This document shows positions 16,992 to 25,727 of a stretch of 64,000 bases of DNA, piece by piece (the first letter of the stretch is position 1; every line of letters begins with the position of its first letter). The stretch lies in NCBI RefSeq assembly GCF_003813775.1, contig NZ_RPDH01000001.1, forward strand, positions 2,542,001 through 2,606,000. The letters are read 5' to 3'. A program made the translations under genes and the position numbers. The notes below the pieces were generated by a model, which ran no database searches, was not told where the DNA came from, and saw nothing but the letters and a program-made list of their open reading frames with translations. Source of the DNA: Chitinophaga lutea. Lineage in GTDB: Bacteria; Bacteroidota; Bacteroidia; Chitinophagales; Chitinophagaceae.

Positions 16992-18818
16992 CTATTTAAA
17001 CTCCTGCATCTCCACCAGTTTCCTGTATACGCCCTGCTGCGCGAGCAATTCATCGTGGCGGCCTCTTTCGATAATTTCTCCTTTATCCATCACAATAATT
17101 TCATGTGCGTGCTGGATGGTGGAAAGGCGGTGGGCGATAACGATGGTGGTGCGGTTTTGCATCAGTTTGTCCAATGCGTCCTGCACCAGTTTTTCCGATT
17201 CGGTATCGAGTGCGGAGGTGGCTTCGTCTAAGATAAGGATGGGCGGGTTTTTAAAGATAGCGCGCGCGATGGTGAGGCGTTGCCGCTGGCCGCCGCTGAG
17301 TTTGCTGCCGCGGTCGCCGATCTCCGTGTTATACCCGTTTTCGAGCTGTTCGATGAATTCATGCGCATTGGCGATGCGGGCGGCCTCTTTCACCTTTTCC
17401 ATGTCGGGGTTGATGTGGCCGAACGCGATGTTGCTGGTGACGGTATCATTGAAGAGAATGGCTTCCTGCGATACGATGCCCATCAGCTGCCGCACATCGT
17501 GCAGCTTCAGGTCGCGCACATCTTTACCGTCGATGGCCACGCGGCCTTCGGTGGCCTCATAGAACCGGGGCAGCAGGTCGGCCATGGTCGATTTGCCGGC
17601 GCCGCTGCGGCCCACCAGCGCCACCATAGTGCCCTTTTTGATATGCAGGTTGATGTTTTTCAGCACATACTGGTCTGCATAGCGGAACGACAGCTGATCG
17701 TATGAAATGCTGCGCTCAAAACCGGTCAGCGGCAGCGCGCCAGGTTTATCTTTGATTTCCACCGGCTCGTCGAGAATGCCGAAAATGCGGTTTCCCGCCA
17801 CGATGCCTTTCTGCATCAATGTAAATGCGTTGGAAATATTTTTTGCAGGCTGCAGGATGGTGAAATACAGGCCGAGGTAAGTGATGAAAACGGAGCCGGT
17901 CATTTCTTTGCCGTGTAATATCATATAACCGCCCACCATCACCAGCACTACTACCAGCGACACGCCCAGCGCCTCAGATATCGGCGAGGCGAGCTCCCGC
18001 TGGTTGTAAATGGATTTGCTCAGCCGTGTAAACTGGCGGGTAAGGCCGCCGAATTTCTGCTGCACGTATTTTTCAGCGGTGAAGCCCTGGATCACCCGCA
18101 CGCCGCTCAGCGATTCTTCCGATACATTCAGCAGTTTGCCCAGCATTTCCTGGCTGTAGAACCCTTTTTTGCGCAGCTGCTTGGAGATGTAAGAAACGAG
18201 GAAACCGGAAATGGGAAAGAAGATCAGCGTGAACAGCGTCAGTTTCGCCGAAATGTAAAACAGGGCGATAAAAGTAACGATGATGATCAGCGGATCGCGC
18301 AGCAACACCTGGATGGCGTTGACCAGCGTGGATTCCACTTCCATCACGTCGTTCGTCATGGTCGACAGCATATCGCCCTTGCGCCGTTTGTTGTAAAAAG
18401 AAAGCGATTGTTCGGTGGCCTGTTTGTAGAGCAGGTTACGTATCCTTTCGAGCACGTTCATCCGCATACGCACCATCACGCGCGAGCTCATGTACCGGCC
18501 AAAATTGGCAAGGATGGAGGCGCCGCAGATCACCACACAGACAAACCCCAGCGCATACATTTCACCTTTTTCGGTGATGAAGCGGAGGAAGTAATACTTG
18601 AATACATCGGTGAAATAGTCGATGCTGAGCGAAAACACCGGCAATGCAACAACGGGCTCCACGGTATCTTTCTGATCGAACATGATCTGCAGCATCGGTA
18701 TCAGCATGGCGAAATTAATGACGCCGAACAGTACGCCTATAATGGTATAGATCAAATATTCCGGCAGATAATGACGCAGTGGCTGTACGAACCTGAGCAG
18801 GCGCTTGAAAGTCTTCAT
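16992..18818 (-). CDS. ABC exporter, fused permease-ATPase (MsbA-like)
   Basis: 608 residues, a typical half-transporter that works as a homodimer in the inner membrane. The N-terminal ~330 residues form the six-helix type I exporter domain. The ATPase domain follows with Walker A GRSGAGKST, Q-loop, signature LSGGQRQR, Walker B LILDEATSALD and the switch histidine in IVIAHRLST. The closest well-known relatives are MsbA (lipid A flippase) and multidrug exporters; sequence reading alone cannot choose. It stands alone, divergent from rbfA, with its own -7 box 20 nt upstream. Confidence 0.9.
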   Translation of the reverse strand: MKTFKRLLRFVQPLRHYLPEYLIYTIIGVLFGVINFAMLIPMLQIMFDQKDTVEPVVALPVFSLSIDYFTDVFKYYFLRFITEKGEMYALGFVCVVICGASILANFGRYMSSRVMVRMRMNVLERIRNLLYKQATEQSLSFYNKRRKGDMLSTMTNDVMEVESTLVNAIQVLLRDPLIIIVTFIALFYISAKLTLFTLIFFPISGFLVSYISKQLRKKGFYSQEMLGKLLNVSEESLSGVRVIQGFTAEKYVQQKFGGLTRQFTRLSKSIYNQRELASPISEALGVSLVVVLVMVGGYMILHGKEMTGSVFITYLGLYFTILQPAKNISNAFTLMQKGIVAGNRIFGILDEPVEIKDKPGALPLTGFERSISYDQLSFRYADQYVLKNINLHIKKGTMVALVGRSGAGKSTMADLLPRFYEATEGRVAIDGKDVRDLKLHDVRQLMGIVSQEAILFNDTVTSNIAFGHINPDMEKVKEAARIANAHEFIEQLENGYNTEIGDRGSKLSGGQRQRLTIARAIFKNPPILILDEATSALDTESEKLVQDALDKLMQNRTTIVIAHRLSTIQHAHEIIVMDKGEIIERGRHDELLAQQGVYRKLVEMQEFK

Positions 18819-18838
18819 CCTTTTGTGTTGATAATCCG

Positions 18839-18846
18839 CAAAAGTA
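18839..18846 (-). promoter_or_regulatory. -7 promoter box (TACTTTTG) for the ABC exporter
   Basis: Exact TAnnTTTG match on the minus strand, 20 nt before the ATG. Confidence 0.5.
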
Positions 18847-18917
18847 CGGTAAAATGAGGGAATATTGCCGGGAAACAGGTATGGGCGGGCGTAATGCTTA
18901 TAACCGGTTAAATTGGT

Positions 18918-18925
18918 TAATTTTG
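18918..18925 (+). promoter_or_regulatory. -7 promoter box (TAATTTTG) for rbfA
   Basis: Exact TAnnTTTG match, 57 nt before the rbfA ATG at 18983. It argues against upstream in-frame starts from 18854. Confidence 0.5.
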
Positions 18926-18982
18926 GGCCGATTCCTGTTTTTGACGGGAAGAGGGCAGATTGTTAAGCTTAAATTGAGAAAC

Positions 18983-19348
18983 ATGTCAGAAACTAAAAGG
19001 CAAAAACAGGTGGGACAGCTGGTGCAGGAAGAGCTCAGCAATATTTTCATGCGGATGGGATTCAATATAACCGAAGGAGGGATGATCTCCATTTCATCGG
19101 TGAAGATGACGCCGGATTTGCTGGAGGCGAGGGTGTATCTCAGCATGTTCCAGATTGCGCAGCCTGAAGAGATGATGGGCAGGATCAAGGACAAGATGGG
19201 AGAGATACGCCGTGAGCTGGGAAACCGGGTGGCCAAGCAGCTGCGCCGGGTGCCGGAACTGATCTTTTTCCTGGACGATACCCTCGACCATGTGTTCCGG
19301 ATGGAAGAACTGTTTAAAAAGATCAACGACGAAAAGGAGAAGAAATAA
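18983..19348 (+). CDS. rbfA: Ribosome-binding factor A
   Basis: 121 residues from ATG 18983 (MSETKRQKQVGQLVQEELS). The open frame extends upstream to 18854, but those residues do not fit the family and a promoter box lies between. RbfA binds the 30S precursor and helps 16S rRNA 5' end maturation, notably in the cold. The KH-like fold is visible in VKMTPDLLEARVYLSMF and the C-terminal segment RVPELIFFLDDTLDHVFRME, a clear family signature. The next gene follows after 3 nt, so rbfA and the LolC/E-like permease form an operon, a pairing found in other Bacteroidota. Confidence 0.94.
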   Translation: MSETKRQKQVGQLVQEELSNIFMRMGFNITEGGMISISSVKMTPDLLEARVYLSMFQIAQPEEMMGRIKDKMGEIRRELGNRVAKQLRRVPELIFFLDDTLDHVFRMEELFKKINDEKEKK

Positions 19349-19351
19349 TAC

Positions 19352-20578
19352 ATGATCTGGCAATTTGCGCTTCGTTACTTCCGGGCCCGTAAATCCACCA
19401 GCGCCATCAACATCATTGCATGGGTGAGCGTGGGCGCAATTGCCGTGGGCACGGCCGCGCTGATTATCGTACTGAGCGTATTCAACGGCTTTACCGGTCT
19501 GGTGAAGTCCCTATACTCTTCTTTTTACCCCACGCTGAAAGTGGTGCCCGCCACAGGCAAAACCCTGCTTCTCACCGATTCGCAGCTGAAAGCCATTGCG
19601 GCTACGCCTGGCGTAGCCTATCTGTCGCGTTCCATCGAAGAAAAAGCGGTGCTGCGTAACGGCAACGAACAAACGATCGCGGTGCTCAAAGGCGTGGATA
19701 GCGGCTTTACCAAAGTAGCCGGCGTTCAGGACAAGATCGTGCGCGGAAAATTCGACCTTGGCCGCGACCTGGGCTACCTGGCTGTGATAGGCCTCGGCAT
19801 CGAATCGGCCCTGGGTGTGGACGTAGAGCATAGCCAGGTTCCCGTCAACGTATATATTCCCCGCCGCGACGCTTCATTCAACCCCGGCATGCCCGAACAG
19901 TCCATCAACAACGGCGTCATTTACCCGGCCGGCACCTTTGCCATCCAGCAGGAATTTGACGCCCGGTATGTACTGGTGGATATCAATTTCATGCGTACGC
20001 TGCTGGATATGGCGCCTGGTGAAATATCGGCCCTTGAGATCGAGGTGGAGCCGGGCGCGTCCGATGGGAAAGTGAAGCGCAGGCTGCAGGAACTGCTGGG
20101 AGAAGGGGTGAAGGTGCAAACGCGCATGGAGCAGAATGTGACGGTGTATAATGTGATGCAGACCGAAAAGTGGGTCACGTACGTATTCCTGAGTTTTATT
20201 CTGGTGATTGCGGCCTTTAACATGATCGGCTCCCTGTCGATGCTGGTGATAGAAAAACAAAAAGACATCACCATCCTCAAGGCCATGGGTGGCCGTAACA
20301 GCCTCATCCAGCGCATTTTTCTCAGCGAAGGCCTCATTATAGCCGGCGCAGGGAGCATTATCGGGTTCACGCTGGCCGTGACGATATGCCTGCTACAGCA
20401 GCATTTCGGCCTTATCAAGCTGGGTGGCGGTTCCTTTCTCATAGATGCGTTCCCGGTGGAAATGCACCTGCAGGACTTTGTGCTGGTGAGTTTGACCATC
20501 CTCGTCATCGGCGTACTGGCCAGCTGGTACCCGGCGTCGCGCGCGGCGCGGCAGGAAATCACCCTGAAAGCGACTTAA
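19352..20578 (+). CDS. FtsX-like ABC permease, LolC/LolE type
   Basis: 408 residues with the MacB/LolC architecture: one membrane helix near residues 22-45, a periplasmic domain of about 220 residues, then three helices near residues 275-300, 325-350 and 370-395. The start (WQFALRYFRARKSTSAINIIAWVSV) is characteristic of the lipoprotein-releasing permease family. It would act in the inner membrane with a LolD-like ATPase to move lipoproteins to LolA. Only one permease gene is here and no ATPase is adjacent, so the partner must be elsewhere. It is the last gene of the rbfA operon, ended by a strong palindromic terminator. Confidence 0.9.
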   Translation: MIWQFALRYFRARKSTSAINIIAWVSVGAIAVGTAALIIVLSVFNGFTGLVKSLYSSFYPTLKVVPATGKTLLLTDSQLKAIAATPGVAYLSRSIEEKAVLRNGNEQTIAVLKGVDSGFTKVAGVQDKIVRGKFDLGRDLGYLAVIGLGIESALGVDVEHSQVPVNVYIPRRDASFNPGMPEQSINNGVIYPAGTFAIQQEFDARYVLVDINFMRTLLDMAPGEISALEIEVEPGASDGKVKRRLQELLGEGVKVQTRMEQNVTVYNVMQTEKWVTYVFLSFILVIAAFNMIGSLSMLVIEKQKDITILKAMGGRNSLIQRIFLSEGLIIAGAGSIIGFTLAVTICLLQQHFGLIKLGGGSFLIDAFPVEMHLQDFVLVSLTILVIGVLASWYPASRAARQEITLKAT

Positions 20579-20598
20579 TACCGGAGGCGATATAATAA

Positions 20599-20632
20599 GA
20601 AAGGGCTGACTATGATCATAGTCAGCCCTTTC
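20599..20632. terminator. Bidirectional terminator (34-bp perfect palindrome)
   Basis: 17-bp arms around a central GATC; A-rich before and T-rich after on both strands. It separates the convergent LolC/E-like gene and the transketolase gene. Confidence 0.9.
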
Positions 20633-20650
20633 CTGTTTATTCCGATAAGA

Positions 20651-21487
20651 TCAATAATCTCCGATCGTTTCCGGCAGTTGTGCCAGCGCTTTGGCCAGCT
20701 GCTCGTCGTTGGGGGCGATGCCGTGCCACTCGTGGGAACCTTCCATGAAGTCAACTCCTTTACCCATGGCGGTTTTCATGAGGATTACGATGGGTTGGCC
20801 CTGCCCGGTCTGGCTTTTGGCAGACTCGAGGGTAGCCACCACTTCGTCCATGTCGTTTCCGTTCATGTGCAGTACTTTCCAGCCGAACGCGGTGAATTTG
20901 GCGCCGAGGTCGCCCAGGCTCATTACCTTATCGGTAGGCCCGTCGATCTGCTGGCCGTTGTAATCAACCGTCGCGATGAGGTTGTCTGCTTTATGATGGG
21001 CGGCGAACATGATCGCTTCCCAGTTCTGCCCTTCCTGCAGTTCTCCGTCGCCGTGGAGGGAAAACACAATCTGGGGATCTTTATTCAGTTTTTTGCTCAG
21101 TGCAGCGCCCAAAGCAACGCTCATGCCCTGGCCGAGCGACCCGCTGGCGATGCGTACGCCGGGAAGGTGTTCGTGCGTGGTGGGATGGCCTTGCAGGCGG
21201 GAATTGATTTTACGGAAGGTTGCCAGTTCTTCCGTCGGGAAATACCCTGAACGGGCCAGCGCACTGTAATACACCGGAGAAATATGGCCGTTGGAAAGGA
21301 AAAACAGGTCCTGCCCCTTGCCGTCCATCTCGAAAGGCACCGGCTGGTGTTTCATGACCTTGAAAAACAGGGCGGTAAAGTATTCTGTACAACCCAGGGA
21401 ACCGCCGGGGTGACCGCTCTGTACGGCATGCACCATTCTAACGATGTCCCGCCTGATCTGTGTGGCTATATCTTTCAGCTCTGGCAT
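20651..21487 (-). CDS. Transketolase, N-terminal (TPP-binding) subunit
   Basis: 278 residues, the length of the N-terminal half in split transketolases. The TPP/metal site is clear: HPGGSLG at the start, GSLGQGMSVALGAAL, and GDGELQEG followed by the DYNGQQIDG segment. The full enzyme needs a pyrimidine-binding C-terminal partner of about 310 residues, normally encoded directly downstream. Here a palindromic terminator and the convergent permease gene follow, so the partner must be elsewhere. Transketolase moves two-carbon units between sugar phosphates in the pentose phosphate pathway. A -7 box lies 23 nt upstream. Confidence 0.92.
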   Translation of the reverse strand: MPELKDIATQIRRDIVRMVHAVQSGHPGGSLGCTEYFTALFFKVMKHQPVPFEMDGKGQDLFFLSNGHISPVYYSALARSGYFPTEELATFRKINSRLQGHPTTHEHLPGVRIASGSLGQGMSVALGAALSKKLNKDPQIVFSLHGDGELQEGQNWEAIMFAAHHKADNLIATVDYNGQQIDGPTDKVMSLGDLGAKFTAFGWKVLHMNGNDMDEVVATLESAKSQTGQGQPIVILMKTAMGKGVDFMEGSHEWHGIAPNDEQLAKALAQLPETIGDY

Positions 21488-21510
21488 GATAATTGGCGTT
21501 TTATGAGCCG

Positions 21511-21518
21511 CAAAAGTA
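21511..21518 (-). promoter_or_regulatory. -7 promoter box (TACTTTTG) for the transketolase gene
   Basis: Exact TAnnTTTG match on the minus strand, 23 nt before the ATG at 21487. Confidence 0.5.
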
Positions 21519-21621
21519 ATAAGAAATTGACCAGATTTTCAGTGTATTAGTCAAATTTTTAGAAGAATGGGCAAAATCCATGGGTTTTAAAAAAAACTGA
21601 TACGCATATCGCTGAAATTAA

Positions 21622-21629
21622 TATCTTTG
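21622..21629 (+). promoter_or_regulatory. -7 promoter box (TATCTTTG) for the WecA/MraY-like gene
   Basis: Exact TAnnTTTG match followed by C, 16 nt before the ATG at 21646. Confidence 0.55.
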
Positions 21630-21645
21630 CACCACAACCCCCCGT

Positions 21646-22794
21646 ATGGAGAATGTAATTATCGCGACTGTCCTGAGTTTCGTTATAACCTACTTTGCAA
21701 TTCCTGTATTGATACGGGTAGCAGAGTTGAAGCATCTTTATGACGAACCGGATGAGCGTAAATCTCACAAATCCCGCATCCCCACCCTGGGTGGCCTGGG
21801 TTTCTTTGCCGGCTTTATGCTGGCATCTGCTGTTTGTGTACCATCTCAGCAGGCATTTCCCCTGCAATACCTGCTGGCAGCATTTTTCGTGATCTTTATC
21901 GTGGGCATAAAAGATGACCTTGTTGGTCTTTCCCCGATGAAAAAGCTGGTAGGCCAGCTGGTAGCGGCTTTTGCCGTAATTTACCTCGGTAATTTGCAGA
22001 TCAGGAACATGTATGGCTTTTTCGGGATGGAGGAGCTGCCTTATCACTTCAGCCTGTTGCTTACTTACTTTACCTTTATCGTAGTAATCAATGCATTCAA
22101 CCTGATAGACGGTATCGATGGCCTTGCCGGGAGCATTGGGCTGCTCGTATCTGCCGTACTCGGCGCTTACTTCCTGTATACCAACGAGTTGTTGTATGCC
22201 GTGATGGGTTTTGCCATGGCGGCGGGCCTGGCTGCTTTCCTGATCTATAACATCACACCTGCCAGGATCTTCATGGGTGATACCGGTTCCTTGCTGGTTG
22301 GCCTGGTAAATGCCGCCCTCATTGTCAAATTCATTGAAGTAGCCGGTAACCCTGCGGGCAAAATGCCTATTCAGTCCGTACCGGCCATCGCCTTTGCCAT
22401 ACTGATCATTCCCCTGTTCGACACACTGCGTGTATTTGCCATCCGCATGTCGCGCGGGCGTTCTCCCTTTACGGCAGACAGGCACCATATTCACCACTAT
22501 ATGCTGGCATTGGGGCTTACACACAGCCAGGCTACTCTGGTAGCCGTTTTATCCAATATCGGGTTTATCGTGCTGGCATTCGGTCTCCAGGATCTGGGCA
22601 CCACTACCCTGCTTTGCCTTATCGGCGGACTGGCGTTGGGCGCTACTACAGTGCTGTTCATGCTGAAAAAAAGGAAGGAAAACGAAGCCCGGGCTGCCAT
22701 ACTGGTTCCGGAGCCTCAGGAAATTCCCAGCGAAAGCATCACCAAACCCAAAATTCTCCGCGTAAACACCGAAAGCATATTGCAGGATAAATAA
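21646..22794 (+). CDS. MraY/WecA-family undecaprenyl-phosphate glycosyl-1-phosphate transferase
   Basis: 382 residues, ten or eleven membrane helices. Family motifs are present in order: HKSRIPTLGG on the first cytoplasmic loop, GIKDD, NLIDGIDGLAG, MGDTGS, and the cytoplasmic DRHHIHH histidine box. The HIHH box and overall pattern favour the WecA/TagO branch (GlcNAc-1-P onto undecaprenyl phosphate) over MraY. It would begin synthesis of a polymer such as O-antigen or capsule. The cytoplasmic C-terminal ~45 residues are charged and unrelated to catalysis. frr follows but has its own promoter. Confidence 0.9.
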   Translation: MENVIIATVLSFVITYFAIPVLIRVAELKHLYDEPDERKSHKSRIPTLGGLGFFAGFMLASAVCVPSQQAFPLQYLLAAFFVIFIVGIKDDLVGLSPMKKLVGQLVAAFAVIYLGNLQIRNMYGFFGMEELPYHFSLLLTYFTFIVVINAFNLIDGIDGLAGSIGLLVSAVLGAYFLYTNELLYAVMGFAMAAGLAAFLIYNITPARIFMGDTGSLLVGLVNAALIVKFIEVAGNPAGKMPIQSVPAIAFAILIIPLFDTLRVFAIRMSRGRSPFTADRHHIHHYMLALGLTHSQATLVAVLSNIGFIVLAFGLQDLGTTTLLCLIGGLALGATTVLFMLKKRKENEARAAILVPEPQEIPSESITKPKILRVNTESILQDK

Positions 22795-22834
22795 CGCGTA
22801 TCCTCCCCGCACACTTTCCTTGTCCTGTTCATCC

Positions 22835-22865
22835 TTTGATGATTAAAAGATTTCATGTAGGTTTG
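22835..22865 (+). promoter_or_regulatory. Complete Bacteroidota promoter for frr
   Basis: -33 element TTTG at 22835-22838, a 19-nt spacer, and -7 element TAGGTTTG at 22858-22865. The start codon follows 24 nt later. Confidence 0.7.
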
Positions 22866-22889
22866 CAGGCACTCTAAGTATTAATTCTT

Positions 22890-23453
22890 ATGCAAGACGA
22901 ACTTAATTTAATTCTGGATGACGCGAAGGACTCTATGCAAAAGGCCATTTCGCATCTGGAGGTGGAATTAACAAAGATAAGGGCCGGCAAAGCCAACCCC
23001 CAGATCGTGGACGGTATTATGGTAGATTATTATGGCGCACCGACGGCACTCAACCAGGTAGCCAATATCAGCGTGGCTGATGCCCGTACCCTGACCATCC
23101 AGCCCTGGGAAAAGAATATGCTGCAACCCATCGAAAGGGCTATCATCGCTTCCAACATCGGGCTGAACCCCCAGAACGACGGTATCATCATCCGCCTGTT
23201 CCTGCCCCCCCTCACCGAAGAACGCCGTAAAGAACTGGTGAAAAGAGTGAATGGCGAAGGGGAACATGCAAAAGTGGCTATCCGCAACATCCGCCGCGAT
23301 GCGATCGAAGGCATTAAGAAACTGCAGAAAGACGGCTTAAGTGAGGACACCGCCAAAGACGCAGAGTCCGACGTGCAGGAACTGACCGACCGCTTTATTC
23401 AGATGGTGGATAAACATTGCGTCGCAAAAGATAAAGAAATCATGGCCATTTAA
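22890..23453 (+). CDS. frr: Ribosome recycling factor
   Basis: 187 residues, normal length. RRF with EF-G splits the post-termination ribosome. The three-helix body is recognisable from KAISHLEVELTKIRAGKANPQIVDGI at the start, LTIQPWEKNML in the head domain, and LTEERRKELVKRVNGEGEHAKVAIRNIRRDA near the end. In many bacteria frr follows pyrH; here it follows the WecA-type gene and has its own strong promoter. A terminator lies 20 nt after the stop. Confidence 0.97.
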   Translation: MQDELNLILDDAKDSMQKAISHLEVELTKIRAGKANPQIVDGIMVDYYGAPTALNQVANISVADARTLTIQPWEKNMLQPIERAIIASNIGLNPQNDGIIIRLFLPPLTEERRKELVKRVNGEGEHAKVAIRNIRRDAIEGIKKLQKDGLSEDTAKDAESDVQELTDRFIQMVDKHCVAKDKEIMAI

Positions 23454-23473
23454 TACTGGCTTACCATATGCAG

Positions 23474-23503
23474 AAAAGACGGGCAGCTCCCGTCTTTTTT
23501 TAT
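23474..23503. terminator. Terminator between frr and the EamA gene
   Basis: 10-bp stem AAAAGACGGG / CCCGTCTTTT with a CAGCT loop and a T-run on the plus strand; the A-rich left side lets it serve the convergent gene too. Confidence 0.9.
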
Positions 23504-24366
23504 TTCCGGTTAACCAGGTATACTCCACCCATAATGCCGGCCAGGCAAAGCACCTGCCAGCCATTGATGTGTTCTCCCGCTACCAGTCCCCAGCCAATGG
23601 CCACTATGGGTAAGCCATACGTTACCATCGAAGCAAACATGGCGCCTGCGGAGCGGATGAGCTGGTAAAACAGCAGGGAGGCCACGCCGGTTCCCAGTAC
23701 TCCCAGGACCATGGCGGCGCCCAGGCTCATCCAGGCACTGTCTGCCTGCCGGAACGTAGCCGCAAAATCACTGAAAATAAGCACGGGTGCGGAAAACAAC
23801 GCCATGAAAAACAGCGAGATGGACACCAGCTGCAGGGTGGTGTATCCTTTGAGGTAGTTGTGCACCAGGGCTATGTTGAGGCCGTAACACGCGGTGGCGG
23901 CCACGATCAGCAAACCATAATACCAATATTGATTAGCGTCTACTCCCTTTACGAGGAAAAGACAGATGACGCCTACAAAACCGATGGCGAGGCCCGTCAA
24001 CTGGCGTTTCTGCACAGGCGAACGGAAGAGCAGGAGGCTGAAAATGAGGGCGAATACGGGCGTAAAGGAATTGAGCATACCCGCCAGTGAGCTGTCTATT
24101 TTCGTTTCCGCAATACAGAACAGAAAGGCAGGGATACCGTTACCAAGCAGGCCTGAAAGGATAATGACAGGTATTTTGCCTTTGGGCGTTTGCCGGATGA
24201 ACCGGAAGAAAAACGGGAGTAGTACGGCACCTGCGGAAATAAGCCGGAGGCTGGCTACCTGGTAGGGGCTGAAGGATACCAGCCCGAGTTTCATCAGGAT
24301 AAATGAACTGCCCCAGGTCAGGCATAGCAGCAGAAAGATCCCCCAGTTAAGCAAGCGTTGGTCCAT
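23500..24366 (-). CDS. EamA/DMT-family membrane transporter
   Basis: 288 residues forming ten predicted membrane helices in two EamA repeats. The N-terminus (LLLCLTWGSSFILMKLGL) carries the usual WGS motif, and the second half begins near LLIVAATACYGLNIALVH. The family exports small metabolites such as amino acids or nucleobases; the substrate cannot be told from the sequence. Its stop overlaps the frr terminator in convergent arrangement. The -7 box ends only 7 nt before the ATG, so the mRNA is nearly leaderless. Confidence 0.9.
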   Translation of the reverse strand: MDQRLLNWGIFLLLCLTWGSSFILMKLGLVSFSPYQVASLRLISAGAVLLPFFFRFIRQTPKGKIPVIILSGLLGNGIPAFLFCIAETKIDSSLAGMLNSFTPVFALIFSLLLFRSPVQKRQLTGLAIGFVGVICLFLVKGVDANQYWYYGLLIVAATACYGLNIALVHNYLKGYTTLQLVSISLFFMALFSAPVLIFSDFAATFRQADSAWMSLGAAMVLGVLGTGVASLLFYQLIRSAGAMFASMVTYGLPIVAIGWGLVAGEHINGWQVLCLAGIMGGVYLVNRK

Positions 24367-24373
24367 AGCGCTG

Positions 24374-24381
24374 CAAAGATA
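24374..24381 (-). promoter_or_regulatory. -7 promoter box (TATCTTTG) for the EamA gene
   Basis: Exact TAnnTTTG match on the minus strand, 7 nt before the ATG at 24366. Confidence 0.5.
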
Positions 24382-24446
24382 CCGATTCCATACATCCCAA
24401 CCTGTTGTGGCGCATTTTCCTTAAATTTAAGAAACAACTCACGCAT

Positions 24447-25220
24447 ATGCCTAGTGTAAAACTCGCCGCCATCCCTACCACGGCACCAAAAAAGTTCGGG
24501 AAAGACAATACAAAAGAACGCCTCACCGCCATTCTCGGAGAGCTGGACGACCTTCAGAATTTAATGTACGCCGAACATAAACACAGTTTATTGGTTGTAT
24601 TACAGGGCATGGATGCCAGCGGGAAAGACGGTGTGATCCGGGACGTATTCGGTACCATGAATCCCATGGGAGTACGGGTACAGCCTTTTAAAGCACCTAC
24701 GCCGGAGGAAGCGGATCATGATTTTCTCTGGAGGATTCACCAGCACGCGCCGGCCAAAGGCATGATACAGGTGTTTAACCGCTCGCATTACGAAGATGTG
24801 CTCATACAGCGCGTGCATAACTGGATAGATGTAAAAACCGCATACAAACGGTTTAACGCCATCAATGATTTCGAGAAACTGCTGGTACAGCACAACAACA
24901 CACATATCCTGAAGTTTTACCTGCATGTATCTGCCGAGGCGCAGTGGGCACGGCTCGAAGAGCGCACCAAAGACCCGCGCAAAATGTGGAAGTACAATGA
25001 GAAGGACTTTGCGGAAGCCAAACTGCACAAGGAATACCGGAAAGCCTACGAAGATGTGTTCAAATACTGCAACGACGTGCCATGGGTTATTGTACCGGCA
25101 GACCATAACTGGTACAAGGAATATGTGATCGCTAAAACGGTGCTGGATACACTGAAATCGTTGAAAATGAAGTTTCCGAAGCTGAATGGCGGAAAAAATA
25201 ATGCGGATAAAAAGCCGTAA
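24447..25220 (+). CDS. Polyphosphate kinase 2 family protein
   Basis: 257 residues from ATG 24447 ([14 protein letters not shown]); the frame extends to 24405 but the extra residues are not family-like. PPK2 enzymes transfer phosphate between polyphosphate and nucleotides. Seen: Walker [10 protein letters not shown], the [15 protein letters not shown] segment, and the lid region [16 protein letters not shown], all typical of single-domain PPK2. The class (NDP-, NMP- or both-phosphorylating) cannot be decided by eye. mscL follows after 55 nt on the same strand and may be cotranscribed. Confidence 0.93.
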   Translation: MPSVKLAAIPTTAPKKFGKDNTKERLTAILGELDDLQNLMYAEHKHSLLVVLQGMDASGKDGVIRDVFGTMNPMGVRVQPFKAPTPEEADHDFLWRIHQHAPAKGMIQVFNRSHYEDVLIQRVHNWIDVKTAYKRFNAINDFEKLLVQHNNTHILKFYLHVSAEAQWARLEERTKDPRKMWKYNEKDFAEAKLHKEYRKAYEDVFKYCNDVPWVIVPADHNWYKEYVIAKTVLDTLKSLKMKFPKLNGGKNNADKKP

Positions 25221-25275
25221 ATTATTAATATCGCACCTGTTACACCACCTTTCTTTAACTCTAAAACCTAAGCGT

Positions 25276-25653
25276 ATGTCTTTTTTCGGTGAATTTAAAG
25301 CCTTTGCCATGAAGGGAAATGTGATCGACCTGGCGGTGGGCGTTGTTATCGGCGCCGCTTTCGGGAAAATCGTGAATTCCCTGGTGGAGGCCATCATCAT
25401 GCCCCTGGTCGGTATCCTGCTGCAGGGGGTCGATTTCAAGGCAAAAATGATCAAGGTAGGAGAAGCTGAAGTGAAGTACGGCTTATTCATCCAATCGCTG
25501 GTGGAATTCATCATCATTGCTTTTGCCATCTTCCTCGTAGTAAGAACCATCAACCGGTTCAACAAAAAAGAGGAAGCACCGGCAGCACCGGCTGAGCCCA
25601 CAGCAACGGAAAAATTGCTGATGGAAATCCGCGACGAGCTTAAACAAAAATAA
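25276..25653 (+). CDS. mscL: Large-conductance mechanosensitive channel
   Basis: 125 residues from ATG 25276; the frame upstream to 25186 does not fit the family. MscL opens under membrane tension and releases solutes on osmotic downshock. The amphipathic N-terminus ([21 protein letters not shown]), first helix [16 protein letters not shown], second helix [19 protein letters not shown] and C-terminal helix [14 protein letters not shown] are all present. The linker before the last helix is unusually rich in Pro, Ala and Glu. It works as a homopentamer in the inner membrane. Confidence 0.95.
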   Translation: MSFFGEFKAFAMKGNVIDLAVGVVIGAAFGKIVNSLVEAIIMPLVGILLQGVDFKAKMIKVGEAEVKYGLFIQSLVEFIIIAFAIFLVVRTINRFNKKEEAPAAPAEPTATEKLLMEIRDELKQK

Positions 25654-25669
25654 CCTGCACAAAAGTCTG

Positions 25670-25699
25670 AACGGTTGGCTGCATCTGCGGCCAACCGTT
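25670..25699 (+). terminator. Hairpin after mscL (terminator or attenuator)
   Basis: Perfect 10-bp stem AACGGTTGGC / GCCAACCGTT with a 10-nt loop. Only a short A/T-rich tail follows, so termination may be partial. Confidence 0.6.
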
Positions 25700-25727
25700 A
25701 CTATTTAACAGTTTAACCTGACCAATA

